Source: Rhodocyclales bacterium (GTDB lineage Bacteria > Pseudomonadota > Gammaproteobacteria > Burkholderiales > Rhodocyclaceae). Taken from it: 45,364 nt of DNA. Position numbers and translations under genes: made by a program. Positions 1-7,840 of the stretch are shown in pieces. The stretch spans positions 1 to 45,364 of the forward strand of contig JACPUD010000114.1 of NCBI GenBank assembly GCA_016192435.1, written 5' to 3'. Positions within the stretch are counted from its first letter, which is position 1; every line of letters starts with the position of its first letter. Under the pieces are notes generated by a model, which had not been told where the DNA came from, searched no databases, and was given only the letters and a program-made list of their open reading frames with translations.

Positions 1-542
1 ACTTCGGCGCCGATCAGATCGTGGTTGGCATAGATGCGCAGGTTGCCGCCGTGCAGGCGCTGCGCGGTGGTCTCGGCAAAGGCGGCGTCGCTCGATGCGA
101 GGGTGATGGCGGTGGGCAGGCCGCGCGCCACTTCAAGGGCGAAACTCGGCCCGGTGAGCACGCCGCAGGCCGCATCTCCCATCACGTCGGCCACCACCTG
201 ATGCGGCAGCAATCCGCTGCCGGCTTCGAGCCCCTTGCACACCCAGAGAAATGGCAGGGCCGGTGCGCCGGCCTTGAGTTGTTCGAGCAGGAAACGCAGA
301 CCGGCCAGCGGTGCGGCGAGGATCGCCAGATCGGCGGCGGCCAGGGCAGCCCTGAAATCGGCTGTAAGCCGCAGGTTGCTGGGAAATGGGCAGTCCGGAA
401 GATAGCGCCGGTTTTCGCGACGATGGGCCATGTCCTCGACGCGCTGCGCATCGCGCGCCCAGAGGATCACTTGATGCCGCGCGGCAAAGGCGATGGCCAG
501 CGCCGTACCCCAGGCACCGGCGCCCAGTACCGCTATGCGCAT
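1..542 (-). CDS. gpsA: Glycerol-3-phosphate dehydrogenase [NAD(P)+], N-terminal part
   Basis: Cytosolic enzyme that reduces dihydroxyacetone phosphate to sn-glycerol 3-phosphate for phospholipid synthesis. The window holds about 180 residues of a family usually near 330; the rest lies beyond the left edge. The ATG at 542 gives MRIAVLGAGAWGTALA, with the Rossmann GxGxxG at residues 7-12. It is followed by the family's WVCKGLE and LTGPSFA segments, so the identification is secure. It is the last visible gene of a leftward run (ArsR, rhodanese, grxC, secB, SH3 protein, gpsA), an order familiar from betaproteobacteria. A 37-base gap separates it from the SH3 gene, so co-transcription is likely. 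Confidence 0.95.
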   Translation of the reverse strand, partial: MRIAVLGAGAWGTALAIAFAARHQVILWARDAQRVEDMAHRRENRRYLPDCPFPSNLRLTADFRAALAAADLAILAAPLAGLRFLLEQLKAGAPALPFLWVCKGLEAGSGLLPHQVVADVMGDAACGVLTGPSFALEVARGLPTAITLASSDAAFAETTAQRLHGGNLRIYANHDLIGAE

Positions 543-579
543 CGCGGATCCCGCTTGTGCAGGAAGCCGGTTGCCGAGT

Positions 580-1029
580 TCACAGGCCCCAGACTTGCAG
601 CATTTTTAGAAAGCCGCTTTGCCCGTCGCGATGCCTGACCTTGACCCAGCCACCCGGAATTGCTTCGACGAATTCCAGCACCACGTCGCGTTCGGCCTCG
701 AACACCAGCGCGGCCTGGTCTTCGGCGGCGGTGCGAATCTGCGCCCGATCCACGCGCACGATCACATTGCGCTTGTCCGTCAGGTGTTTCTTCTCGATCC
801 AGATCAGTTCACCCCGGCTGTCGCGCACCTTGGACCACCCGTCGAGCCCGACCACAAGTTCCACCGGAGTCCCGGCGAGCACCACGAACAGGGGCTTGGC
901 CTTGGCCGAGGGCGCGTCGTAGGCCGGCGCCGCCTCGGCCAGCGACAGGTAATCCAGCGCATGCGCCGCGGATGCGGCGGCCCAGGCCACCAGACCGAAC
1001 GCAAGCACTGAAAATCGGCGTGTCGCCAT
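580..1029 (-). CDS. Exported SH3-domain protein
   Basis: A 149-residue protein with an N-terminal signal peptide. Residues 4-24 are basic then hydrophobic and end in AHA, a good signal peptidase I site. The mature part resembles bacterial SH3 (SH3b) domains. It contains a GxPVELVVGLDGWSKVRD segment and a second WVKVRHRDGQSGF segment, each with the W-x-K-V-R pattern of these folds. Such proteins are usually periplasmic and may touch the cell wall; the specific role is unknown. I chose the ATG at 1029. An in-frame TTG at 1035 would abut the secB stop codon. It lies between secB and gpsA in one orientation and is probably in their operon. Confidence 0.75.
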   Translation of the reverse strand: MATRRFSVLAFGLVAWAAASAAHALDYLSLAEAAPAYDAPSAKAKPLFVVLAGTPVELVVGLDGWSKVRDSRGELIWIEKKHLTDKRNVIVRVDRAQIRTAAEDQAALVFEAERDVVLEFVEAIPGGWVKVRHRDGQSGFLKMLQVWGL

Positions 1030-1035
1030 CGTCAA

Positions 1036-1491
1036 CTATTGCAACTGAATCTTGCTCTCGGCCTGCTGCTGTTCCATCAGGCGCTGCTGATAAAGCGACT
1101 CGAAGTTCACCGGGGCGAGGATCACCGGCGGAAAGCCCGCGCGGTTGATCGCATCGGAAACCGTTTCGCGGGCATAGGGGAACAGGATGTTGGGGCAGGC
1201 CACGGCGAGTATCGGCTCCATGTCCTGCTCGGGCACGTTGCGGATCTGGAAAATGCCGGCCTTCACCACCTCGACCAGGAAGAAGGCCTTCTCGCCTTCC
1301 TTTGCATTCACGGTGACCGTCAGCGCCACTTCGAACATGCCTTCGCCGATGGCGGTCGCCGCGCTCTGGATCTGCACCTCGATGCCCGGCGTCTCGCGCT
1401 CCAGAAAGATCTGCGGCGCATTGGGCACTTCGATGGACAGATCCTTGACGTAAATCTTTTCAATGCTGAAAACCGGCTGCTGGTCGCTCAT
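1036..1491 (-). CDS. secB: Protein-export chaperone SecB
   Basis: A 151-residue tetrameric cytosolic chaperone that keeps preproteins unfolded and delivers them to SecA. The full family pattern is present: FSIEKIYVKDLSIEVPNAP near the N-terminus, then FFLVEVVKAGIF, the ACPNILFPYARE segment and FPPVILAPVNFESLY. Length matches the family (about 150-160). The acidic/glutamine-rich C-terminal tail (QQQAESKIQLQ) is variable in this family. It sits 33 bases after grxC; the glutaredoxin-secB-gpsA order is conserved in many proteobacteria. Regulation may come from the promoter in front of the ArsR gene, since no clear promoter was seen between the genes. Confidence 0.97.
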   Translation of the reverse strand: MSDQQPVFSIEKIYVKDLSIEVPNAPQIFLERETPGIEVQIQSAATAIGEGMFEVALTVTVNAKEGEKAFFLVEVVKAGIFQIRNVPEQDMEPILAVACPNILFPYARETVSDAINRAGFPPVILAPVNFESLYQQRLMEQQQAESKIQLQ

Positions 1492-1524
1492 GATGAATTG
1501 GATAGTGAGGGAAAGGGTCGAATT

Positions 1525-1782
1525 CTACGCGGCCAGCAGCGAATCAAGCTTGCCTTGGTGCTCCAGCTCATACAGGTCGTCGCATCCGCCGACGTGGGTC
1601 GCGCCGATGTAGATCTGCGGCACGGTGCGGCGGCCGGTTTTCTGCATCATTTCTTCACGCCGCGCGGGATCGAGGTCGACGCGCACCTTCTCGATCTCAG
1701 TGACGCCCTTGCGCGTCAGCAGCTGCTCGGCGCGCACGCAATAAGGACAGACGGCGGTGGAATACATCAGGACTTTGGCCAT
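1525..1782 (-). CDS. grxC: Glutaredoxin 3
   Basis: An 85-residue dithiol glutaredoxin that uses glutathione to reduce protein disulfides and mixed disulfides in the cytosol. The active site C-P-Y-C is at residues 12-15. The TVPQIYI segment supplies the cis-proline, and GGCDDLYEL binds glutathione, so all expected elements are present. Length is normal for GrxC. It lies between the rhodanese gene (14 bases away) and secB and is probably co-transcribed with both. With a rhodanese and a thiol-rich ArsR regulator upstream, a link to sulfur or persulfide handling is plausible but inferred. Confidence 0.95.
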   Translation of the reverse strand: MAKVLMYSTAVCPYCVRAEQLLTRKGVTEIEKVRVDLDPARREEMMQKTGRRTVPQIYIGATHVGGCDDLYELEHQGKLDSLLAA

Positions 1783-1796
1783 TTGGGTTTCCCGGT

Positions 1797-2207
1797 TCAG
1801 GGCTTGGTGGTCAGGGGCAGGCTCGAATCGCGCCAGCTGGCTATGCCGCCGGCAAGGCTGAATACCTTGGCAAAGCCGCTTTTCTTCAATTGGCCGCAGG
1901 CCGACGAGGAGCGGTTGCCCGAGGCGCAGATGACGATGATCGGCTTGTCCTTGAACTTCTCCAGCTCGGACATGCGTTTCTCAAGCTGGCCGAGAGTGAT
2001 GTGGCGCGCCCCGGTGATGTGGCCGGAACTCCACTCCGCGGCTTCACGTACATCCAGCACCAGTGCATCTTCGCGGTTCATCAGCAGGGTCGCCTGCGCC
2101 GGCGTCAAATTGTCGACACTGCCGCCTGCCACCATCGGCCACAACAGCATGCCGCCGCTGACGATGGCGAGACCAACCCAAATCAAGTTCGCTTGCAAAA
2201 ATTCCAT
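1797..2207 (-). CDS. Membrane-anchored rhodanese-like sulfurtransferase
   Basis: A 136-residue single-domain rhodanese with an N-terminal membrane segment (about residues 8-27). The domain starts at about residue 32 and has the LDVREAAEWSSGHI motif and a full active-site loop CASGNRS at 94-100. Cys94 can therefore carry a persulfide. The topology (in or out) cannot be settled from sequence. It sits 6 bases from the ArsR-type regulator, so the two are surely co-transcribed. Rhodaneses next to BigR/SqrR-type regulators often take part in sulfide or persulfide detoxification, which fits but is not proved here. Confidence 0.88.
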   Translation of the reverse strand: MEFLQANLIWVGLAIVSGGMLLWPMVAGGSVDNLTPAQATLLMNREDALVLDVREAAEWSSGHITGARHITLGQLEKRMSELEKFKDKPIIVICASGNRSSSACGQLKKSGFAKVFSLAGGIASWRDSSLPLTTKP

Positions 2208-2213
2208 TGTCGT

Positions 2214-2540
2214 CTATTCCCTGTGTGCCGAAACGCCGCAGAACACCTCACGCATCATGGCGATGAGCTGAAGGGTGCGTTGGTCGGCAATACGATAAAA
2301 AACCCGGTTGGCGTCCTTGCGGGTTTGCAGGACGCCCTTGTCGCGCAAAATGGCGAGGTGTTGCGAAATATTGCTCTGTGAAGTGCCGACGGCCTCGACG
2401 ATATCCTGCACGCAGGTTTCCTGGTCGCCCACCACGCAGAGGATTTTCAGGCGCAGCGGATGCGAAATCGCCTTCAGCGCCCTTGCTGCCGTTTCTATGT
2501 GCTCCTGCTTACCTATCAATTCGTTGATCGCTGTATTCAT
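2214..2540 (-). CDS. ArsR-family regulator, BigR/SqrR-like
   Basis: A 108-residue winged-helix repressor. The recognition helix region reads GTSQSNISQHLAILRDKGVL, followed by the wing RKDANRVFYRI. It has cysteines at 35, 43 and 101. Cys35 lies in helix 2 and Cys101 in the last helix. Their separation of 66 residues equals that of the redox pair described in SqrR (Cys41/Cys107) and BigR. That suggests a persulfide or sulfide sensor rather than an arsenic or metal sensor, and no ELCVCDL-type metal box is seen. It heads the operon with the rhodanese and glutaredoxin and probably autoregulates it. Start is the ATG at 2540. Confidence 0.85.
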   Translation of the reverse strand: MNTAINELIGKQEHIETAARALKAISHPLRLKILCVVGDQETCVQDIVEAVGTSQSNISQHLAILRDKGVLQTRKDANRVFYRIADQRTLQLIAMMREVFCGVSAHRE

Positions 2541-2595
2541 GCCGTGCTACCCCTAGTTGTGATTTATCCAGCTTTTTGTCGCGGCAATTTTGAAT

Positions 2596-2624
2596 ATTAT
2601 AGATTACTGTTGGAAGCGTGTCGG
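2596..2624 (-). promoter_or_regulatory. Candidate sigma-70 promoter of the ArsR-rhodanese-grxC operon
   Basis: Read leftward, CCGACA (-35) and a perfect TATAAT (-10) are separated by 17 bases. The predicted start lies about 50 bases before the ArsR ATG. The surrounding A/T-rich stretch could hold the repressor's operator. The same bases could also serve a weak rightward promoter for gpmA. Confidence 0.5.
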
Positions 2625-2706
2625 ATCGTCATTTCGGCGCGGCAGCCACCGGATTGGTGCTGTTGCGGACGGTAGAATGGCGCTTTTGTGCGCTGAGGCT
2701 TACCCC

Positions 2707-3456
2707 ATGTACAAGATCGTTCTGCTTCGCCACGGCGAATCGACCTGGAACCAGGAAAACCGCTTCACCGGCTGGACCGACGTCGGCCTCACGGAAAAAG
2801 GCCAGGCAGAAGCCGTGGCCGCCGGCCAGTTGCTGAAAAAGGAAGGCTACGCCTTCGACATCGCCTATACCTCGGTGCTGCGCCGCGCGATCAAGACGCT
2901 GTGGACGGTGCTGGAGGAAATGGACCGGATGTGGATTCCGGTGCAGCATTCCTGGCGCCTCAACGAACGCCATTACGGCGCCCTGCAGGGGCTCAACAAG
3001 GCCGAGACCGCGGCCAAGTTCGGCGACCAGCAGGTGCTGGTCTGGCGCCGCGCCTACGACACGCCGCCGCCGCCGCTGGCCGAGGACGATCCGCGCCTGG
3101 AGACCGCCAATCCGCGCTACGCGGACCTTCCCGCCGCCCAGTTTCCGCGCACCGAATGTCTCAAGGACACCGTCGAGCGCTTCCTGCCCTACTGGCATGA
3201 AACCATCGCGCCGATGGTGAAGTCGGGCAAGAAGGTGATCATCGCCGCCCACGGCAACAGCCTTCGCGCGCTGATCAAGTATCTGGACAATGTCTCTGAC
3301 GCCGACATCGTCGGCCTCAACATCCCGACCGCGCAGCCGCTGGTCTATGAACTCGACGCCGACCTGAAACCGATCCGCAACTACTATCTGGGCGACCAGG
3401 AAGCCATCAAGGCGGCCATGCAGGCCGTGGCGAACCAGGGCAAAGCAAAGGCGTGA
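2707..3456 (+). CDS. gpmA: 2,3-bisphosphoglycerate-dependent phosphoglycerate mutase
   Basis: A glycolytic enzyme that interconverts 3- and 2-phosphoglycerate through a phosphohistidine. It has 249 residues, as expected. The start at 2707 gives [13 protein letters not shown], with the phosphorylated His at 9 in the RHGE motif. The [16 protein letters not shown] segment and the second catalytic His at 182 ([13 protein letters not shown]) are present, along with [11 protein letters not shown] typical of dPGM. An earlier in-frame ATG at 2590 would add residues unlike the family, so it is rejected. Its stop codon overlaps the GTG start of the EnvC-like gene. Confidence 0.97.
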   Translation: MYKIVLLRHGESTWNQENRFTGWTDVGLTEKGQAEAVAAGQLLKKEGYAFDIAYTSVLRRAIKTLWTVLEEMDRMWIPVQHSWRLNERHYGALQGLNKAETAAKFGDQQVLVWRRAYDTPPPPLAEDDPRLETANPRYADLPAAQFPRTECLKDTVERFLPYWHETIAPMVKSGKKVIIAAHGNSLRALIKYLDNVSDADIVGLNIPTAQPLVYELDADLKPIRNYYLGDQEAIKAAMQAVANQGKAKA

Positions 3457-4673
3457 TTCCCGGACGCGGGCTTTGCCGCAATGCGCTTTGCCTTGTCGCA
3501 TTTCTCGCCTCCACCTCATTTGCCGCCAGCGTTGATTCGAAGAAGGGCGAGCTGCAGGATCTGAAAGGCCGCATCGAGGCCTTGCAGCGCGAGATGGCGG
3601 CCGCCGAGGAATCGAAGACCTCCGCCGCCGACCAGTTGCGCGAGACCGAATCGGCGATCTCGAACACCAACCGGCACCTGCATGAACTGGCTGCCGAACG
3701 CGCCACGCTGAAAGCCCAGCTCGACGAGCTCCTGGCACAGAGCCAGCGGCTCGACCGTCAGACCGGCGCGCAGCAGAACCAGCTGGTGCGCCTGCTCAAT
3801 CGCCAGTTTGTCGGCGGCGACGCCGACGCGCTGAAGCTGCTGTTGTCGGGCCGCGACCCCAACCAGTCGGCCCGCGACAAATATTTCCTGACCCAGCTCT
3901 CGCGCGCCGAGGCCGATCTGATCCAGCAATTGCGTGCGGTCGCCGCCGAAAAAAAGCGCCTCGCAGATGCAGCTCAGGCGCGGCAGCAGCAGTTGGCCGA
4001 AATCGAACGCCGGCAGCAGGAAAGCCGCGCCCAGTTGCTTGACCGCAAAAAGCAGCGGCTGACCAAGCTGATCGCGATCGCCGACCGGCTCAAGGCGCAG
4101 CGCCGTGAAATCAACACCCTGAAGCGCGATGAGCAGCGGCTGGCGAAGCTGATCGACGGTCTGGCCCGCATCGCGGCATCGAAGCGCGCCAGGCCGAAAG
4201 TTGGCGCTGGCGGTACGGCGGTGGCCAAGGCGCCTAAGCTGCTCAAGAACCATGACCCGGGCAATGTCGGCGGCGCCTTCGCCGCGCTGCGCGGCCAGTT
4301 ACGCCTGCCGGTCAAGGGGGTCATCGACGGCCGCTTCGGCAGCCCGCGCCCGGAAGGCGGCGCCGCCTGGAAAGGCATTTTCATCCGTGCCGCCGAGGGC
4401 GTCGAAGTCAGGGCCGTGGCCAGCGGCGCCGTGGTTTTCTCGGACTGGTTGCGCGGCTTCGGCAACCTCTTGATCATCGATCACGGCGACGATTTTCTGT
4501 CGGTCTATGGCAACAACGAATCCCTGCTGGCGGCAGCGGGTGCCAGCGTCAAGGGTGGCGAAGCGGTCGCCACCGTGGGAAACAGCGGCGGCAACCCCGA
4601 CTCGGGTTTATACTTTGAACTCAGGCATCGGGGCCAGCCGTTCGATCCCCTGAAATGGGCCGGCAAGCGCTAG
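3453..4673 (+). CDS. envC: EnvC-like murein hydrolase activator (degenerate LytM/M23)
   Basis: A 406-residue exported divisome protein. A GTG start at 3453 overlaps the gpmA stop (GTGA) and gives a signal peptide of about 25 residues. A long Gln/Glu/Lys-rich coiled coil (about residues 27-245) follows, then a C-terminal LytM domain from about residue 290. The metal ligands of active M23 peptidases are missing. The usual H-x-G-x-D region reads AWKGIFIRA, and the H-x-H site reads VYGNN as in EnvC (LYGYN). It should therefore activate the amidases AmiA/AmiB rather than cut peptidoglycan. Location before ctpA is the usual one. One copy of the 22-bp dispersed repeat (4200-4221) lies in the linker between the two domains. 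Confidence 0.92.
   Translation: MIPGRGLCRNALCLVAFLASTSFAASVDSKKGELQDLKGRIEALQREMAAAEESKTSAADQLRETESAISNTNRHLHELAAERATLKAQLDELLAQSQRLDRQTGAQQNQLVRLLNRQFVGGDADALKLLLSGRDPNQSARDKYFLTQLSRAEADLIQQLRAVAAEKKRLADAAQARQQQLAEIERRQQESRAQLLDRKKQRLTKLIAIADRLKAQRREINTLKRDEQRLAKLIDGLARIAASKRARPKVGAGGTAVAKAPKLLKNHDPGNVGGAFAALRGQLRLPVKGVIDGRFGSPRPEGGAAWKGIFIRAAEGVEVRAVASGAVVFSDWLRGFGNLLIIDHGDDFLSVYGNNESLLAAAGASVKGGEAVATVGNSGGNPDSGLYFELRHRGQPFDPLKWAGKR
4200..4221 (-). repeat. Dispersed 22-bp repeat, copy 1 (one mismatch in the core)
   Basis: Complement carries GTACCGCCAGCGCCAACT against the core GTAGCGCCAGCGCCAACT. It lies inside envC, where it is read as VGAGGTA. Confidence 0.75.
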
Positions 4674-4726
4674 TGTGCTTCAAAGCAGTGGCCCTTGATT
4701 TTCGAGCGTAGCGCGCCAACCAGTAG

Positions 4727-4758
4727 CCCCCGCCCGGGCGGGGGATGGGCGGTGGGGG
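4727..4758 (+). other. Palindrome and G-quadruplex motif in the ctpA leader
   Basis: An 18-bp perfect palindrome, CCCCCGCCCGGGCGGGGG, runs from 4727 to 4744. Its right half begins a G-rich stretch with four G-runs (4736-4738, 4740-4744, 4747-4749, 4754-4758) separated by 1, 2 and 4 bases. That fits the canonical G-quadruplex pattern on the sense strand. No T-tract follows, so it is a poor intrinsic terminator. It lies about 35 bases before the ctpA start. Confidence 0.7.
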
Positions 4759-4792
4759 TGTTCAAATTGCCTTTGTGTCCTTCGGAGTTCCT

Positions 4793-6199
4793 ATGAGCAG
4801 CAAGCTGCAACAAGTGGGTCTGGTAGTCACCGGTCTGATTGCCGGCGTATTGGTCAGTCTGAATTTTTCCGCCAGCGCCGGCAAGGACGCCGCCACGTCG
4901 GCCCTGCCAATCGAAGAGCTGCGCAGTTTCGCCGATGTCTACAACGCGATCAAGCAGGGCTATGTCGAGCCGGTCGATGACAAGAAGCTGATCACCCACG
5001 CCATCAGCGGCATGCTGGCCAATCTCGATCCGCATTCGGCCTACCTGGACGCCGACTCGTTCAAGGACCTGCAGGTCAGCACCCAGGGCGAATTCGGCGG
5101 ACTCGGCATCGAGGTCGGCATGGAAGACGGGTTCGTCAAGGTGGTGGCGCCGATCGAGGACACGCCGGCGCACAAGGCCGGGCTCAAGCCCGGTGACCTG
5201 ATCATCAAGATCGACGACACTCCGGTCAAGGGGCTGTCGCTCAACGACGCCGTGAAGAAGATGCGCGGCAAGCCGAAGACCCAGATCCGGCTCAGCATCG
5301 TGCGCAAGGGCGAGATGAAGCCTTTCGAAGTCACGCTGACGCGCGAGAAGATCAAGGTGCAGAGCGTCAAGTCGAAACTGCTCGAAGGCGGCTACGGTTA
5401 TCTGCGGGTCACCCAGTTCCAGGAAGAGACCGCGCCGGACGTGGTCAAGCACCTGGAAAAGCTGGCGAAGGCGGACCAGGAAGCCAAGGGCAGCGGCATC
5501 AGGGGCCTGGTACTCGATCTGCGCAACGATCCCGGCGGTCTGCTCAACGGGGCGGTAGGCGTTTCCGCCGCCTTCCTGCCGCCGCAGACCCTGGTCACCT
5601 CGACCGACGGCCGTACCGAGGATGCCAAACGGCGCTATCTGGCGAGCCCAGAAGACTACCAGCGCGGCCACAAGGACGACTTCATGAAGAGCCTGCCGGC
5701 TTACGCCAAAACCACGCCGATGGTGGTGCTGGTCAACGGCGGTTCGGCCTCCGCCTCGGAAATCGTCGCAGGCGCGCTGCAGGACCACAAGCGCGCCGTC
5801 GTGATGGGCACCCAGACTTTCGGCAAAGGCTCGGTGCAAACCGTGCTGCCGCTGTCCAACAACGCCGCGATCAAGCTCACCACGGCGCGCTATTTCACAC
5901 CCTCGGGCCGCTCGATCCAGGCCAAGGGCATCACGCCGGACATCATCGTCGAGGAAAGCGCCAACGGCGGATCGCGCGAGCGCATTCGCGAGGCCGACCT
6001 GGAACGGCATCTCGGTGGCGACAAGGAAAAGGCCGCCGAGCCGGCAGCGCCGAAGCCGGCGACCAGGAACGACAAGAAGGGCAAGGCCGACGAGGCTGAA
6101 GAATCGCCGCACGCGCCGATGGAATTCGCCTCGCCGAAGGACTACCAGTTGGGGCAAGCCGTGAATCTGCTCAAGGCCTGGCAGATCATCAAGCGCTGA
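4793..6199 (+). CDS. ctpA: Carboxyl-terminal processing protease (S41 family)
   Basis: A 468-residue periplasmic, membrane-tethered serine protease that trims C-termini of envelope proteins and cell-wall hydrolases. The ATG at 4793 follows GGAG with good spacing and gives an N-terminal hydrophobic segment (about residues 7-28). An upstream in-frame ATG would place the G-rich leader in the protein and is rejected. A PDZ domain (about residues 100-180, EFGGLGIEVG) precedes the S41 core. The catalytic Ser is 320 in GGSASASEI and Lys is 345 in FGKGSVQT, 25 residues apart as in E. coli Prc. A charged Lys/Glu/Ala tail near residues 395-435 is variable in the family. It lies next to envC, which suggests shared control of cell-wall remodelling. 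Confidence 0.95.
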   Translation: MSSKLQQVGLVVTGLIAGVLVSLNFSASAGKDAATSALPIEELRSFADVYNAIKQGYVEPVDDKKLITHAISGMLANLDPHSAYLDADSFKDLQVSTQGEFGGLGIEVGMEDGFVKVVAPIEDTPAHKAGLKPGDLIIKIDDTPVKGLSLNDAVKKMRGKPKTQIRLSIVRKGEMKPFEVTLTREKIKVQSVKSKLLEGGYGYLRVTQFQEETAPDVVKHLEKLAKADQEAKGSGIRGLVLDLRNDPGGLLNGAVGVSAAFLPPQTLVTSTDGRTEDAKRRYLASPEDYQRGHKDDFMKSLPAYAKTTPMVVLVNGGSASASEIVAGALQDHKRAVVMGTQTFGKGSVQTVLPLSNNAAIKLTTARYFTPSGRSIQAKGITPDIIVEESANGGSRERIREADLERHLGGDKEKAAEPAAPKPATRNDKKGKADEAEESPHAPMEFASPKDYQLGQAVNLLKAWQIIKR

Positions 6200-6214
6200 G
6201 GCGGGAGGCGCGCG

Positions 6215-6697
6215 ATGAGCCGGATGACTCCCGAAAAGGCCCGCGAGTTGCGCGATGAAAAGCGCGACGGCAAGCCGCGCCGGCGTCCTGCCGCCTTCGT
6301 TCCGCAACCCGGCACGCGCAAGCACCGCGAACTGCGCTTCGACCATCAGCATCCGGAGCATGTCGAGGAGGCGCGCGAGCTGCTGGCCGGACTCGACGGC
6401 ATGGAAATCGATACCGGGCTGGCGCCCTACAGCCTGTCGATCTGGTACGAGATCAGCGATTACTCGCTCGAAGGCCTCGAAGCTGCGCTGACGCGCCAGG
6501 GCTTTCATCTCGACAACAGCATGTACAGCAAGCTGATGCGCACCGTGGTGTACTTCTGCGAAGAAACCCAGATGCGCAACATGCGCGTGCCGGAGCGCCT
6601 GATCAAGAAATCGCACGAAATCTATTCCAAGGCCTGGGAGCATCACCCGCACGGCGACCACGACGAAACGCCGCCCGAGTTGCGACAGGAACGCTAG
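6215..6697 (+). CDS. Conserved-looking protein of unknown function
   Basis: I do not recognise this 160-residue protein. The start ATG at 6215 has a strong GGGAGG site seven bases ahead, so translation is credible. The first 35 residues are very basic (ELRDEKRDGKPRRRP). A compact mixed alpha/beta core follows, with an IDTGLAPYSLSIWYEISDYSLE segment and CEETQMRNMRVPERLIKKS. The tail is His-rich (HHPHGDHDET) and could bind metal. No signal peptide or membrane segment is visible, so it is likely cytosolic. It is packed between ctpA (15 bases) and the MoeB-like gene (8 bases), suggesting one operon. A role cannot be assigned. Confidence 0.75.
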   Translation: MSRMTPEKARELRDEKRDGKPRRRPAAFVPQPGTRKHRELRFDHQHPEHVEEARELLAGLDGMEIDTGLAPYSLSIWYEISDYSLEGLEAALTRQGFHLDNSMYSKLMRTVVYFCEETQMRNMRVPERLIKKSHEIYSKAWEHHPHGDHDETPPELRQER

Positions 6698-6705
6698 GCA
6701 CTGCC

Positions 6706-7467
6706 GTGACCGACGAGCAACTGCTGCGTTACAGCCGCCACATCCTGCTGCCGCAGATCGGCATCGAAGGCCAGGAGAACATCGTCAAGGCACGTGCCCT
6801 GGTGATCGGCGCCGGCGGCCTGGGCTCACCGGCCGCCTATTATCTGGCCTCGGCCGGCATCGGCAGCCTGGTGCTGGCGGACGGCGACACGGTCGATCTG
6901 ACCAATTTGCAGCGCCAGATCCTGCATCGCACCGACGCCATCGGCATGGCCAAGACCGCCTCGGCCAAACGCACCCTGGGCGAGATCAATCCTGAATGCC
7001 ATGTCGTCGAACTCTCCGAGCGACTTGCCGGCCAGCGGCTGGACGATGAAGTCGCGCTGGCCGATGTCGTGCTCGACTGTTGCGACAACTTCGCCACACG
7101 CCATGCGGTCAATCGCGCCTGCGTCAAATTCCGCAAGCCGCTGGTTTCAGGCGCCGCGATCCGTTTCGACGGGCAGGTCGCGGTGTTCGACTCGCGCCAG
7201 GCGGACGCGCCCTGCTACCACTGCCTGTTTCCCGAGGGACAGGAGGTCGAGGAAGTGCGCTGCGCCGTGATGGGCGTGTTCGCGCCGCTGACCGGCATCA
7301 TCGGCACAGTGCAGGCCGCGGAAGCCCTCAAGCTGCTGATCGGCTGCGGCACCAGCCTGGCCGGGCGCCTGCTGCTGCTCGATGGCCTGGGCATGGAATG
7401 GCGCGAGATCCGCGTGCCGCGCGATCCGGGCTGCGCGGTATGCGGGACTGCCGCAACCGCCGCATAG
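6706..7467 (+). CDS. moeB: HesA/MoeB/ThiF family adenylyltransferase
   Basis: A 253-residue E1-like enzyme that adenylates the C-terminal Gly-Gly of a sulfur-carrier protein such as MoaD or ThiS. It has the nucleotide-binding VIGAGGLGSPAA, the RQILHRTDAIG motif with its Arg finger, VLDCCDNFATR, and two zinc Cys pairs (CYHC near 170 and CAVC near 245). The GTG at 6706 fits the family's start (TDEQLLRYSRHILLP). No sulfur carrier lies nearby, so MoeB and ThiF cannot be told apart by context. The length and lack of a C-terminal rhodanese favour MoeB. It is the last gene of the rightward run. Confidence 0.9.
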   Translation: MTDEQLLRYSRHILLPQIGIEGQENIVKARALVIGAGGLGSPAAYYLASAGIGSLVLADGDTVDLTNLQRQILHRTDAIGMAKTASAKRTLGEINPECHVVELSERLAGQRLDDEVALADVVLDCCDNFATRHAVNRACVKFRKPLVSGAAIRFDGQVAVFDSRQADAPCYHCLFPEGQEVEEVRCAVMGVFAPLTGIIGTVQAAEALKLLIGCGTSLAGRLLLLDGLGMEWREIRVPRDPGCAVCGTAATAA

Positions 7468-7477
7468 ACTTGGAAGT

Positions 7478-7840
7478 TCAGAACAGCTGCCGGTGCCGGT
7501 AGCGTCCCGGCGCGTGACTGAGCGCGACCGAGAAGGCCAGCACGAACCAGAACAAGGGCAGGCGTCCAGGCTCCCAGAGCACCAGCAAGCCGACCAGCGC
7601 GATCTTCAACAGGGTGCCCAGGCCCTTGGCCTGGCGGAAGTAGGCCGGATTGGCCCAGGCGTCGAGGGCGACGATGCCGAGCCCCGAGACCAGCATCAGC
7701 GCGCCCCATCGCTCCGCACTCCCTGCGTCTGCCAGCACCACCGCCGAAATCCCGGCCAGCCCGGCGATATGGAATACGCGCAGGACGTTGATCAGCAGTC
7801 CGCGGCCGGGAAAATCGCGATGGCCGTCGTCTTTAGGCAA
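7478..7840 (-). CDS. Small four-helix membrane protein, unknown function
   Basis: A 120-residue hydrophobic protein with about four transmembrane segments: NVLRVFHIAGLAGISAVVL, WGALMLVSGLGIVALDAWA, LGTLLKIALVGLLVLWEP and LPLFWFVLAFSVALSH. I chose a TTG start at 7840 that overlaps the ribD stop codon. A longer reading would run through ribD in another frame and is unlikely. The Pro/His/Tyr-rich tail (SHAPGRYRHRQLF) is predicted to face the cytosol. It is convergent with the MoeB-like gene, with only 10 bases between stops. I recognise no function; translational coupling to ribD is inferred from the overlap. Confidence 0.65.
   Translation of the reverse strand: MPKDDGHRDFPGRGLLINVLRVFHIAGLAGISAVVLADAGSAERWGALMLVSGLGIVALDAWANPAYFRQAKGLGTLLKIALVGLLVLWEPGRLPLFWFVLAFSVALSHAPGRYRHRQLF

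Noticed and set aside
5041-5370. Ser/Arg-rich short frames inside many genes
   Set aside because: Such frames appear all over high-GC genomes as out-of-frame readings; none was kept.
4670-6661. 663-codon open frame opposite ctpA
   Set aside because: It is a shadow of ctpA and its neighbour in high-GC DNA. Its sequence is rich in Arg/His/Leu without family pattern, whereas the plus strand encodes clear proteins.
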